From a bacterium (lineage in GTDB: Bacteria > CAIWAD01), in the NCBI GenBank assembly GCA_030429345.1, contig JAUIFJ010000021.1, positions 1 through 64,000 on the forward strand: a DNA stretch of 64,000 bases. Reading direction: 5' to 3'. The notes beneath the pieces are model-generated. The model saw only the letters and a program-made list of their open reading frames with translations, was not told the origin of the DNA and did not search any database. Positions 16,261-26,431 of the stretch are shown in pieces (the first letter of the stretch is position 1; each line of letters begins with the position of its first letter). The translations under genes were made by a program, and so were the position numbers.

Positions 16261-18789
16261 CTAGAGTTGGTATACGCTCAGATAATACTGCAGGTAGTCG
16301 AGAATGCTGTGGTTGTTCTCGTAATAGGCGAAAAGCAGGCCGACAGCCACGGTCAGGATGACGAGCAGCAGCAGCAGGGCCGGCAGGAAGGCCCCGGCAA
16401 AGGCAATCCGCATGCTGCGCAACAGGCGCAATCCGGTCCAGAACAGCAGGAAGCCGACCAGCGCCGCCAGCGGAATCAACAGATTGCCGAACTGCAGCAG
16501 CCGGTAGAGCACGCTGCCCAGCAGAATGAAGAAGAGCAGCGGCGCGCCGCTGAAGGCCAGGAAGGTCAGGCACTGGGCCAAGCTGAAACGCGCGTTGAAG
16601 AGCAGCCCCAGAATGCGCAGTCCGACCGCCAGGGCCAGGGCCAGGGCCATGCAGAGCGTGCCCAGGTAGAGCATGGAAAGCAGCGGCTGCCAGGCCAGCG
16701 CGGCCAGGTTCTCCTTCAGCAGGTCGAGCACGAAGAACTGGCTCAGCAGGTGGTCGAAGAGCAGGTTCTTCCGCAGGTAGAAGAACAGGCTGGAGAGCAG
16801 GATGCCCGAGGAATAGCAAACCAGGAAACCGATGAAGAGACTTTGCCCGAACTGGTAGATGCGGTTGTTCTGGATATCGCTGAAGAAGCCGTGGCTGTGC
16901 ACGAAGCTGCGCTTCAGGTTCTGGGCGAAGACCTTGTTCTGCTTGAGGCCGACCAGCATCAGGATCAGCAGCAGGAAGCCCGCCATGGGGTATTCCAGCG
17001 GATTGACCGGGGAATGCTCGCCCTGGGTCAGGGTGGCGCCGGGCGCGCTGCCGAAGATGCTCTGGACTTCGTGATAAGCGGCGCGTGTGGCCCGTTCGGC
17101 GGTCATCAGGCCCATGGGACACAGCAAGCGGTCCGAACCCGGAGGCGGCCAGAGCAGCGGCCGTCCGCCGCGCCAGTCGGCCAGGGCGCGGATCGCGCTC
17201 CCGTCCAGCCCCGCCTGTTCGCGGACCAGCAGCAGGCGCTGCTGGACATGGCGCGCCTGGCGCAGGGCGCTCCAGGGGTTGGCGTAGCCTTCCTGGTTGC
17301 CGTCTTCCACTGGCAGGCCGATTCCCCGGACGACGACGGGCACCGTGCCGGGATCCATCGGAATCGGCTCGCCGGGCCGGTCCTCGTGCAGCAGCAGGTC
17401 CAGGCCGCGCAGCCCTTCCCCCCCTTCCAGCAGGCCCGCCGTCAGCAGCAGCTGGGGCGCCAGCTGGCGCAGGGGCATCAGGCTGTCGATGAAGGCCTGG
17501 GTCTCGGGCAGGCTGCCCATGTAGCCGCTGCCCAGGCTGATCGCCAGCAGGCTCGGCTCCTGCCGGTCGCGCAGCAGCATTTCCTTCAGGTAGGATCCGG
17601 CCAGCTGCTGGAACTCGCCCTTCGCCAGCAGGGTGCGCGGCACGTGATGCGCGGGCATTTCCTGGATCAGCAGCATGCCGTTGCGGTTGCAGTATTCGAT
17701 CAGCTGCGGATGCACGGCGCCCTGCGTGGCCAGCAGCAGGTTCGCGCCCAGGTTCTTGACGTACTCCAGGTCCCGCGCCATCTGCCGGGGACTCAGGGCG
17801 ATGCCGCTTGCCGGGTGTTCGGCGACCCATTCGACCCCCTGCAGGCGCAGCCGCTCCCCATTGAGGCGCAACTCCCCGCCATAAAGTCCCAGCCTGCGGA
17901 AGGCCAGCGGGCGTGTGACACGGTGGCGCAACAGGTCGCCCTCGTAGAGTTCGGCCTGCAGTTCGTAGCGCACCGGATCCTCCGGCGACCAGGGCAGGGC
18001 CTCCTTCAGCCTGGCCGTCAGCTCGACCGCATTGCTGCCGCGGCGCGGCACATCAGCCCGGGTCTCCGCCTCGCCGACCACTTCGCCCAGGCCGTCGAGC
18101 AGCCTCAGCTGCAGGCGGACCCGGGAAGGGCCGGCCAGCGAATCCTCGCCGATGCGGACCAGTTCCGTGTTACGCAGCAGGGCGCGCAGCCGCAATTCGG
18201 GGCGCCGCCCTTCCTCCAGCCGCCAGTTCAGGTCCTCGACGCGCAGGCGCGGGCGCTGCACCAGGTATAGTTCGCGGTAGATGCCGCCGTAGTTCAGCGG
18301 ATCCCAGTTCTGCACTTTCAGCGGAATCGTGCTCTTCGGCGAGAGGCGGCGGTCGACTCGAATGCGAATGCGGTTGTCTTCCTGCAGCAGGCCGTGCGGA
18401 ATCGGGAGTTCGAGGCTGGTGGAGCCGTTGGCGTGGGCGCCGATGAACTTGCCGTTGATCTCGACCCGGCAGCTGTGATTGACCCCGCCCAGCAGCAGGC
18501 TGGTTTCCAGGTCCGCGCCGCCGGGAGGCAGGCGGAAGCTGCGCTCGAAGACCAGCGGGGTATTGGTGCCGCTGTAGCACGAAGGCACGCGGCAGCTGCC
18601 CTGGCCGGTGCCGTCGATCTCGCTCCAGTTCCAGGTGCCGTTCAGGTCCACCAGCTGGCAGGTGGCGCTGTCCAGGGGCGGCCGCCAGAGGGCATCCTCG
18701 AGCGGCGGAGTCAGGAACTCCGGCGCCGCCGGGAGCGCGCGCAGCAGGCAGAACAGGCTCAGGATGAGGGGCAGAAAAGTACGCGTCAA
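16261..18789 (-). CDS. GH2-like ectodomain fused to polytopic membrane domain
   Basis: 842 residues from a TTG (18789) that gives a clean signal peptide (TFLPLILSLFCLLRALPAAP); the open frame runs further upstream through repeat-like sequence that is probably not coding. Residues about 40-200 are a glycoside-hydrolase-family-2 sugar-binding jelly roll (NYGGIYRELYLV). About 215-330 is an immunoglobulin-like domain, and about 330-560 is a TIM-barrel-like region (LRLQGVEWVAEHP). Where GH2 enzymes carry the acid/base Asn-Glu (SLGNE), this protein reads SLGSG. The last 230 residues contain about six hydrophobic helices. The fusion may sense or bind glycans in the periplasm rather than cleave them. 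The substrate is unknown. Confidence 0.75.
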   Translation of the reverse strand: MTRTFLPLILSLFCLLRALPAAPEFLTPPLEDALWRPPLDSATCQLVDLNGTWNWSEIDGTGQGSCRVPSCYSGTNTPLVFERSFRLPPGGADLETSLLLGGVNHSCRVEINGKFIGAHANGSTSLELPIPHGLLQEDNRIRIRVDRRLSPKSTIPLKVQNWDPLNYGGIYRELYLVQRPRLRVEDLNWRLEEGRRPELRLRALLRNTELVRIGEDSLAGPSRVRLQLRLLDGLGEVVGEAETRADVPRRGSNAVELTARLKEALPWSPEDPVRYELQAELYEGDLLRHRVTRPLAFRRLGLYGGELRLNGERLRLQGVEWVAEHPASGIALSPRQMARDLEYVKNLGANLLLATQGAVHPQLIEYCNRNGMLLIQEMPAHHVPRTLLAKGEFQQLAGSYLKEMLLRDRQEPSLLAISLGSGYMGSLPETQAFIDSLMPLRQLAPQLLLTAGLLEGGEGLRGLDLLLHEDRPGEPIPMDPGTVPVVVRGIGLPVEDGNQEGYANPWSALRQARHVQQRLLLVREQAGLDGSAIRALADWRGGRPLLWPPPGSDRLLCPMGLMTAERATRAAYHEVQSIFGSAPGATLTQGEHSPVNPLEYPMAGFLLLILMLVGLKQNKVFAQNLKRSFVHSHGFFSDIQNNRIYQFGQSLFIGFLVCYSSGILLSSLFFYLRKNLLFDHLLSQFFVLDLLKENLAALAWQPLLSMLYLGTLCMALALALAVGLRILGLLFNARFSLAQCLTFLAFSGAPLLFFILLGSVLYRLLQFGNLLIPLAALVGFLLFWTGLRLLRSMRIAFAGAFLPALLLLLVILTVAVGLLFAYYENNHSILDYLQYYLSVYQL

Positions 18790-19239
18790 GGCGGTCCGGC
18801 TCCCGAAAAGGCTTGCAAACCCGGAAGATAGCGGATTGGACGCGGATTGGCAGGTTGTGGAAGAACTCGCAGGGAGGGCACGGTGATGAAGTGAGGCCAG
18901 GGAGGGTGGGAACGGATGTTGAAGAAAGATCTCGCGCAGAGACGCGGAGACGCAGAAAGGGAAGGGAGAGTTGGCAAGGTGCTGCGCCCCTTCGGCCTGC
19001 GGCGCGAAACGGGATCCCCGCTTTTGCGGGAATGACGCTGAGCATCGTGCACTTGTTGGAAAGGGTGAAGCGCAGGCGAGGCCCCCACTCATCCGACGCA
19101 TGGGAACCGCCTTGGCAGTTGGACAGCGAATGGGACACACTGTGCCGCATGCGGTTGCATCCCTTGAAGGGATTCCAGGCGGTTGCCTTGCGTCGGCACC
19201 GCTTCGTCAACGCGAAGCGGGCTGGGTACTAGTACCCTG
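18790..19239. other. Gene-free stretch with dispersed REP-like repeat
   Basis: 450 bases with no convincing gene. Bases 18981-19036 match 26242-26296 at roughly 85% and end in a small palindrome (gatccccgc...gcgggaatgac) typical of REP-like elements. A perfect 14-bp palindrome gggtactagtaccc lies at 19225-19238 directly after the stop of the beta-helix gene, followed by a cgcttcgcgttgacgaagcg hairpin. Neither is followed by a T run. Confidence 0.6.
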
Positions 19240-21702
19240 TCATTTCAACAACAACACTTTCCGCACCGCCTGTTCCCGGCCGACATCCAGCTGTACGACA
19301 TAGACCCCGCTCGCCAACTCGCCCGCGTGGAACTCGACCTCGTGTCCGCCCGCAGGCAAGCGGGCATCGACCAGCGTACGGACCTGCTGTCCGCGCAGAT
19401 TGTAGACGGCAAGCTTCGCCTTGCCCGCGCGAGGCAGGATAAAGCGCAGGCGCGTGGTCGGGTTGAAGGGATTGGGCCTGGCCGGCAATAGCTGAAGGCT
19501 TTGGGGAAGTATGGCTTCTTCGCTCTCGCGCTCCTCGATGGTGGTCCAGTTCTCCAGCGGGAAATAGCCCGGCCCGCCGGTATAGCCCATGTCATTTCGC
19601 AGCTCCCCGCGCGCCGGCCAAAGGGGTTCGCCGGGCAGGGCGGGATCCTCGATGTCGTTGTACTCCAGGCCCGGATGCCCCCCGTCCACCAGGTCGCTGC
19701 CCAGGGCAGGGACGAAGCCGCCCTCGATCTCGGGCTCGAAAGGACGAGCCTCGTCCACGACGATGCCGGGGCCAGCGTTTTGGGGAAGCTCGGGGAGGTA
19801 GCTGTACTCCCACTCGGCCCAGACCTGATCCTCCGGGTCTTCCTGCACCTTTTCCAGGAAATCATACTCGCAATCCGACACGACGACATTGCGAATCTGT
19901 GTGGCAGGGTTCTCGCCGTAGGAGGTATGCAGCAGCACAGGCAACTGGCTGTCGACGATCGTGCAATTGCGGATCTCGCTGGCTACATAGCCATTGGTGA
20001 AGATTGCGTTCTGCCAGCTCTCGGCCGGATCGGCGTATACATCCTGCGCTTCCTGTCCGCTGATGAGGATATTTTCCAGGGTCCAGGAATGCGCCGCCGC
20101 AAAGAGACCCATGCGGCGATTGTCGTACAGCCGGATGTTGCGCATCCGGCCGCGGCTGTCGTAGCCAGCCGTCAGCGTTCCGTCGTCGTTGTTCCGGAAT
20201 GTCAGGTTCTCGAAATGGCTGCCTGTCAGCCCATCGTTGTACTCGTAAAGAAAGAAGACGGAACCCAGGCTTGAATAGCCGTTCTCAGGGCAGTGATTAG
20301 GCTGCAGATTGCCCTCGAACACGCAATTGCTGACGCGCAGTCCCATGCCGCCGTGCTGCTCGAAATAGATTACACGCCCCTGATTGGCGATGCGGGCATG
20401 GCTGCTGTAGTCGTCCGGGTCGATGAGCAGGTTGTCCTGGAAGAGGCAGTTCTCGATGATCGTGCTGTCCGTTTCCAGGCTCTGTGAATACTGAATCAAG
20501 GCACCGTGAATACCGACAGAGGACTCCGGATCGTCCGGATCGTGGGCCAACTGGGTCACATTCCCAATGAAGCGTGAATCTGAAAGATTCGTGTTCGACA
20601 GCCTGACCTGCTGCCCTTGAAGGTGCGGGGGGTTTCCTGGCCAAGTGCCATTGCCAGACTGGTTGCTCTCGTAGATCAGGTTTCGAATCTCGGCAGATTG
20701 TACCGCGCCATCTCCTGGAGCCGCAATCTGCAGGATCGGACGCAATGGCTGAGCAAAATTTCCTGTAACAATCAGGCTGTCAACGGCGATCGAGTCGCCG
20801 ACAAACAGCAGGTTTGCCACGCTCGGCTGGATCTCCGGACTGTGGTCTTGATTGTTTCTGTACTGGAAATTTCGAATGCTGGGCTTGTACTGTTCCGAGT
20901 TGATGTAAACGCGAATGGATTCTGTTGACCGATTGTCTTCAATAAAGACATCTTCCATCAAGAGCCGTCCGATAGAATAGATTCCTACACGAAACTCGTA
21001 GTCGCTGTTGAAGTCGAATACGTGAATTCCGTTGATCACTGTTGGATCGCCTGTCAACCTCAGCGCTTTGCCGTTGCTGTTCTGACCATTAATCCACAGG
21101 TTCTCGATTTCCAACCTGCGCAGTATCGTTAACGAAACCAATTCATCTGTATCCTGCATCAGGGAGTCATTGCGCACAACGACGTTCTTGACTGAAATGG
21201 ATATCTCATATCCCGAACTGGCCAATGCTTTGCCTGTTGACAGCCCGGACGCCATGTCGTTGTTTTGAAGGATTAAATGTTCGCAGGAAACATGGATACT
21301 GTCACGAATCGTCAATCCGCCGGCGCGTACTTCGCCATCCCAATATCCCACGCCATTCTCGATGACGAATCCGGAAATGCAAACCGAATCACCGGGCGAG
21401 TGTGAGGTCGTCAGCACGGAGCCCATTCCATTCCCGTTCAGGCGGCAATTCATCCAATCCAGGCTGTCGCCCGACAGGCCAAATTCGGACATCAGCGTGA
21501 AGGTCTTTGCGGGGAGAATGAAATTCCCGGTGTATAGGCCTTGGGCCACCAGGACCGTATCACGAACTCCGCAGCTGTCCAGGGCCGCCTGCAGATCGCC
21601 AATGTCCTGGGGTACCCTCACCCTGTCGGCCAGTGCGAAAGTCTGCAGGCCGCCGAACAGGACGGCCTGCAGAACGAAGAACCATGTTCTGGATCCAATC
21701 AC
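19240..21702 (-). CDS. Secreted right-handed beta-helix protein with C-terminal sorting-type domain
   Basis: 820 residues. A GTG start overlaps the stop of the upstream beta-helix gene as GTGA, so translation is coupled. The signal peptide (WFFVLQAVLFGGLQTFALA) is followed by DIGDLQAALDSC, a common opening of parallel beta-helix proteins. Repeated short strands rich in Asn and Ser (NLxxxNN, IRNxxxxxN) follow to about residue 700. The last 85 residues are the [12 protein letters not shown]...LASGVYVVQL...LLLK domain shared with other secreted proteins here. Such proteins are surface-exposed carbohydrate-binding or lyase-like folds; no catalytic site is evident. GC content is lower than in the housekeeping genes. 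Confidence 0.85.
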   Translation of the reverse strand: MIGSRTWFFVLQAVLFGGLQTFALADRVRVPQDIGDLQAALDSCGVRDTVLVAQGLYTGNFILPAKTFTLMSEFGLSGDSLDWMNCRLNGNGMGSVLTTSHSPGDSVCISGFVIENGVGYWDGEVRAGGLTIRDSIHVSCEHLILQNNDMASGLSTGKALASSGYEISISVKNVVVRNDSLMQDTDELVSLTILRRLEIENLWINGQNSNGKALRLTGDPTVINGIHVFDFNSDYEFRVGIYSIGRLLMEDVFIEDNRSTESIRVYINSEQYKPSIRNFQYRNNQDHSPEIQPSVANLLFVGDSIAVDSLIVTGNFAQPLRPILQIAAPGDGAVQSAEIRNLIYESNQSGNGTWPGNPPHLQGQQVRLSNTNLSDSRFIGNVTQLAHDPDDPESSVGIHGALIQYSQSLETDSTIIENCLFQDNLLIDPDDYSSHARIANQGRVIYFEQHGGMGLRVSNCVFEGNLQPNHCPENGYSSLGSVFFLYEYNDGLTGSHFENLTFRNNDDGTLTAGYDSRGRMRNIRLYDNRRMGLFAAAHSWTLENILISGQEAQDVYADPAESWQNAIFTNGYVASEIRNCTIVDSQLPVLLHTSYGENPATQIRNVVVSDCEYDFLEKVQEDPEDQVWAEWEYSYLPELPQNAGPGIVVDEARPFEPEIEGGFVPALGSDLVDGGHPGLEYNDIEDPALPGEPLWPARGELRNDMGYTGGPGYFPLENWTTIEERESEEAILPQSLQLLPARPNPFNPTTRLRFILPRAGKAKLAVYNLRGQQVRTLVDARLPAGGHEVEFHAGELASGVYVVQLDVGREQAVRKVLLLK

Positions 21703-24700
21703 TTCAGCAGCAGAAGTTTGGCCGTCTGCGGAGCACCGTTCTGCGGTGCCACATGCAGAAAGTACACACCGCTGGCAAGGTGCGACCCGTCCACGCGAAA
21801 GCGATGCGACCCCGCCGGAAGTGTCTGGTCGACCACCGTCCTCACGCGCGCACCGCTGATGTCATACAGCGCGGCCTTGATGTATGAATCCTGAGTGAGT
21901 ACCACAGGCACGTGAGTCACAGGATTGAAAGGATTGGGAACTGCCAGCCCCAACTGGAAGGAAGTCGCTCGAGTTGCAGGTGCAAGGCTCTCTTCCGTTT
22001 CAGCTGCTTCACCGGCAGCGAGCAGGGCCATGGCCCGGTGCGCCTGTGCCTGGTTCGTGATCCTGTTTCGCGAGGACGCGAAGGAAGACGACTGCCCAAC
22101 CGGCGGGTAGGTTCCCACTTCCGCGATCAGGATGTTGATCACCAGCTGATCCGTTGGATCTGTATACGTGGTCAGCATGCCGCTGAGTGCTGCCAGAGCT
22201 ACTGTGCGATCTCCCCACCGGGCTTCGATGACCCAGGCATAGGCTTCCTGCTCCACGCCCAGGTGTGGATTGTGTGCCAGTGTATTCTGGGACACGCTGA
22301 ACATTTGCGAGTGCAGGGCAGCCGCGTTCTGCCGACCCCAGGTTGTGTGCACGGCGCTGCTCTTCAGGCTCTTGGACGCGCTTGTGGAATAGCTGCTCTT
22401 CGGGTAGGTCTCAAGGAGCTGGAACCAGTGCGAACTGGCACCCGAGTAGTTGCCGATCAAGTAGGCTGCCTCCCCATCGAGGAACATGATTTTGTCCGAA
22501 GTGGACGGAGGAATCATCCCCTGGCCGAATTCGCCGCATTCATCCAGAAAATCCGCAGGAACCATGGCATTCACCCATTGTGGTACGTGCAACCAAAGAT
22601 CTTCCCAGAGTGCTATGCCATTCGACTCTGAGGCGCCCCAATAGTTTCCCGACCAGATGACTCCATCTGCTGGCGGATTTTGTGATCCTAGATTACTAGT
22701 AATAAAGCCATCGAAGGGATCATGGGAATACTGTGGGTGAATGAAACAGTTCTCACCCGCTTCGAGAATCAACTCACCATTGATCAGATCAATCAAGGGA
22801 GCTTGTATATCATCTTCCCTGGATATCGTGTTCCAACCATGGTCGAAGCCCATGTCGGTCCGGCTATTAATGGCCTGGATCGCATAATCCTCCACCACAT
22901 CCAGGAGTTGACAACCCGAGAGGTTAACACTTGTCAATCCCAAGACCAGCTGGGTATGCTGCTGCGGACCAACACCTCTGAACCAGCAGTGATCCAGTAC
23001 TGCCGCAGTCGCCCCGGCAGACGGCACGCCCAGTATCTGCAGATCGAAGTAGGCTTCTTGACTGGCAACGCCGAAGTGGCAGCCGCTGAACTCAGCGTAA
23101 GAGTCACTGACCTGGAAACTCCCGAGTCCGGCTTCCGGATTCGTGATCTCCCACTGGGTGGTCCCCACTCCATCGAAGCGAATGCCGTCGAACTTCCCCT
23201 GGCAGCCCGAGTAGATCTGCATGTACTGCTTCGCGCTGTTCAGGATCTCGAAGTTCTGCTCCTCCAGCGATTCGCTGCCCACAAGATTCAGATCAATGTT
23301 CTTGAAGGAGAGACCATACTCAAGAGGCAGATTCACAGTCAAGCCATGGGTAATCAGTTCAGCGGGTTCTTCTTCGGATCCACCATAGAAGTGGAACTGA
23401 TTCCCGGAAAGGCGCCCGTCCACTTGAATCCGATCCGCTCCGACAAAGACGACTCGCCCTTTCCGCTCGGCGTCACCGATGGTAATGGACTCACAGGCTT
23501 CGAGCATCAAGGTTCCGTCATTGATCACACGAATGACGACGCCAGGTTCGATGACGATTTTCTCGCTCGCCAGGTGGATGAACTCATCATCGATTTCATA
23601 CCAGCCCTCCTTGATTGTGGCTGTTCCATCAATGACTGTGACAGGAATCGATGACTGCTCCGGCAGGGTTGGAGTCCAGCCGATGTTTCGACATGTCAGG
23701 TCCCAATCCAGATCCTGCAGATTCTGCTGTCCCTTGTCCTGCAGTCGACCGACAAATTGAGGGCGATAGTCGTTCTGGCCTTGGCTCACCAAAGCAGGCG
23801 TGGCGGGCACTTCCGTGATGAAGTAGTATGAATCCGCAACCGGGGGCGTCCCGATGCCGCCGTCGCAGTATATGCTTCCCAGCGGAAACTGGGACATTCC
23901 CTGAATGAAGGTGTTCTTCATCGCCAGATCGGCAGTTCCCGTCACATCTCTGAAATCCGGGGATGCGACCTCGACCGTCAAACCTTCATAGCTGGCATTG
24001 TTCACGAAGGTGCAGTTCTTGATATCGTAGGCGTTTCCACCTCCGTCGCACTCGTGCAACACAAGACCCTCTGCAAAGAGATCGAGGACCGGAGCCGTCG
24101 GCTCATGTGTACGGTTGTCTGCAATCAGGGTATTGTCCAGAAGAAAATCATCTACGTAATCGAGATAAACTGCTGCACCCATTCGATCGGCATCATCTGC
24201 GATGGTCCATGTGGCGGTGTCCATCGGTCCGATCCAGTTGGTCCCGATTTCAGAATTTCTAAGAGTGAATTCACCGCCTGGAGCCGGATCATCTTCAGAT
24301 GTTTGTCCGCCCATACCAATTGCCGATCCACAAATTATTGTCCCTTCGTTCGGATCAAGGAACTGATCTGGGAGCAGTTGATTGTATTCAAATCTTACGT
24401 TCTCAAGTGCAACAGAGGCTGCGCTAAAATCGCAGTTCTCGAAGTCCTCTCCGGCCTTGGAGAAAAAGTTGAAGTGTTCATAGTATGTTCGTGCGCCGAT
24501 TCCTGCACCGGTCGCCAGGCCACAAGCTCCAGTTATCTTGTTGCTATTGAAACTGCCGCCCTGAATCGCTACAGCGGCCCCGAACACCCCTACTCCACCT
24601 CCAACCTTGATAAGTGAACCGCCTAAAATCTCATTCGCCTCCACAAGTGTATTCGTCATCTGGAGGCCCGTCATCACTGCAGCGACGCCACCGCCAAATG

Positions 24701-25864
24701 AAACTTCGCCTCCATTCGTAACTCTGTTCAAACGAATCACGGATGCTGCACTCTCATCTGTCCAGTGTAGACTCAAACCCCCAAAAATGCATGATCCCGC
24801 AAAGATTCCACCTCCTGAATATAGAGCTGAGTTGCTTTCGATCGCGCAACCATCAAAACGAACTACAGTTTGATACGAAGTCTCTTCCTCTTCGAAGCGT
24901 GATACCACTGCCATGCCTCCACCAACTCCGTCTTCCACTTGATTGAGCTGTAGTGCCACTTCCGTGAAGTCTGCATTGCAGTTCTTCAGGAAAATCCCTC
25001 CGCCCGATGAGTTCGCGTTATTTGCTATAAACTCTGCCGGTTGTACAGAACTTGCGAACTTCGAATAGCGAGTCCATGTTCAAGGTAGTACCCGTGCAAA
25101 GCGCCACCAAAGGCGGCAGCATTCGCTTCGAATCGGCAGTCTTCAAGAATCGCCTGAGAATCGAGAAAATCAAGTTTCATCGCGCCACCGGCTCCCGCCA
25201 GTCCCTCTAGAATCATGTTTCCAAAAAAGAAAGATTCGTAACACTGAAGATCGCCATACTTTGCGTAGATGGCTCCTCCCCAGGGTCCACCCTCCTGAGG
25301 AATCCCTTCAACAATCGAGTTGCCAATAAAGTCGCAGTCGAAAAGAAACGAGCTTGTCTCTTTCGCATACAGTGCGCCTCCCTGGCCGACGACTGAATTG
25401 CCTTCAAAGACGGTTCGACTCAAAGTTACATTCCCGTCAATGGCGAAGATTGCTCCACCCTGGCTTGTTTCAGACTGCCCATTACTCCTAAACTGAACAT
25501 CCTCGCAATACAAGAAGGCGTGATCCAGGAAAATCGAACCGCCAAAAGGAGTTCCTTCGCCACCAGTTAACTCGAAACCGATCAATTGAACGATTTCTGA
25601 GTTCAGGATCAGGTTGAAATGTCTCGAGTTCTGTGCAGCGACAATCTCTACAGCAATCTGTTCATCCGCTGAGAGAGTAAACCCGTTCGGAAGGGGATAC
25701 TCTTGGTCCAGATTGTAAGTACCACCGGCCGTGATTCGGACCTCCGTCAGTGGCTGCGCTACGGAGAGTGCCTGATTCAACTCGGCAGGCGTAGCAACAT
25801 AGGTGATCTGGGCAATGGCCAATCGGGCAATGATGAGGGAGAGAAGAAAAATGAAGGAAGGCAT
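21699..25864 (-). pseudogene. Large secreted beta-helix protein split by a frameshift near 25030-25060
   Basis: Two open frames belong to one gene. The 5' part starts at 25864 (MPSFIFLLSLIIARLAIAQ, signal peptide; ribosome site cggagacaccccg) and stops at 25025. The 3' part is open upstream of 24959 and runs to 21699. Just before the 5' stop, reading shifted by one base continues the repeat as AEFIANNANSSGGGIFLKN, matching the GGGIF/GGALY pattern on both sides. Joined, it would be roughly 1,390 residues: signal peptide, beta-helix repeats (GGAIFA, GGGIFAG, GGGVAAV), then the PNPFNP...LLLK C-terminal domain. It may be a recent mutation, a phase-variable site or an assembly error. GC content is visibly lower than the rest of the window. 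Confidence 0.8.
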
Positions 25865-25957
25865 CGGGGTGTCTCCGAAGGAAGAGATGGAACCCGCCAT
25901 GCAACGATCGAGTAGCGCAGCATCCAGCGCAGATCGTTTTGGCGAGCGACTGTCCCG

Positions 25958-25986
25958 AGTATACCCCCCCCTAAGGCAGATTGTCA
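25958..25986 (-). promoter_or_regulatory. Near-consensus sigma70-type promoter for the beta-helix pair
   Basis: On the minus strand a perfect -35 TTGACA (25986-25981) and a -10 TATACT (25963-25958) are separated by exactly 17 bases that include a run of seven G. Transcription should start near 25951, leaving an 85-base leader before the ATG at 25864. Confidence 0.8.
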
Positions 25987-26376
25987 AGAGCGTAGACATT
26001 ATTCTAGCAGGATCTACGCTTGAAATATGTCAAGTACTGAATTTCGAATGCGCTTGTTCTGTAGGACATTTTCTGGAACCGCGTCACAAACAGGCTGCAG
26101 TCCTATTGCTCCGTACCGGCGGTTGCCTTGCGTCGTGAGTGGCATGTCCAAGTGATTGAAACAGCCGCTAGCGGAAGATGGGCCCCCGCCTTCGCGGGGG
26201 CGACGGAATAGGGCATAGGCATCCGTGCGATGGCGTGAAGGGCTGCAGCCCTTCGGCCTGCGGCGCGGGCCGGATCCCCGCCTGCGCGGGGATGACTGGA
26301 TGGCGCGTTGGCACGGGTGCGTCAACACCAGGTGGGGCGTCGGCACAGGTATACAAAATGGAAGTGCATAGAGAGA
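25987..26376. other. Gene-free stretch with REP-like palindromes
   Basis: No convincing gene. AT-rich sequence near 25987-26060 includes another TTGACA on the minus strand. Bases 26179-26207 hold a palindrome gcccccgccttcgcgggggc. Bases 26242-26296 repeat 18981-19036 and end in ggatccccgcctgcgcgggg. These are small dispersed REP-like elements. Confidence 0.6.
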
Positions 26377-26406
26377 AAAGGCCCGCTTCCTTCGAAGCGA
26401 GCCTTT
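26377..26406 (-). terminator. Rho-independent terminator of the ExbB/ExbD/TPR operon
   Basis: The stem aaaggcccgcttc / gaagcgagccttt has one mismatch and a 4-nt loop, and is followed on the minus strand by ttctctct. It lies 26 bases past the stop of the AgmX-like gene. Confidence 0.85.
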
Positions 26407-26431
26407 GTGATACGCAATCGCAGACGGAAGA

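Noticed and set aside
18790-19140. N-terminal extension of the GH2-like protein by about 117 codons
   Set aside because: The extra part overlaps a dispersed repeat, lacks a ribosome site and would bury the signal peptide; the TTG at 18789 fits better.
19225-19238. Perfect palindrome gggtactagtaccc as phage or integrase attachment site
   Set aside because: No integrase, no second copy and no boundary genes were found; it may simply be part of a 3' end structure.
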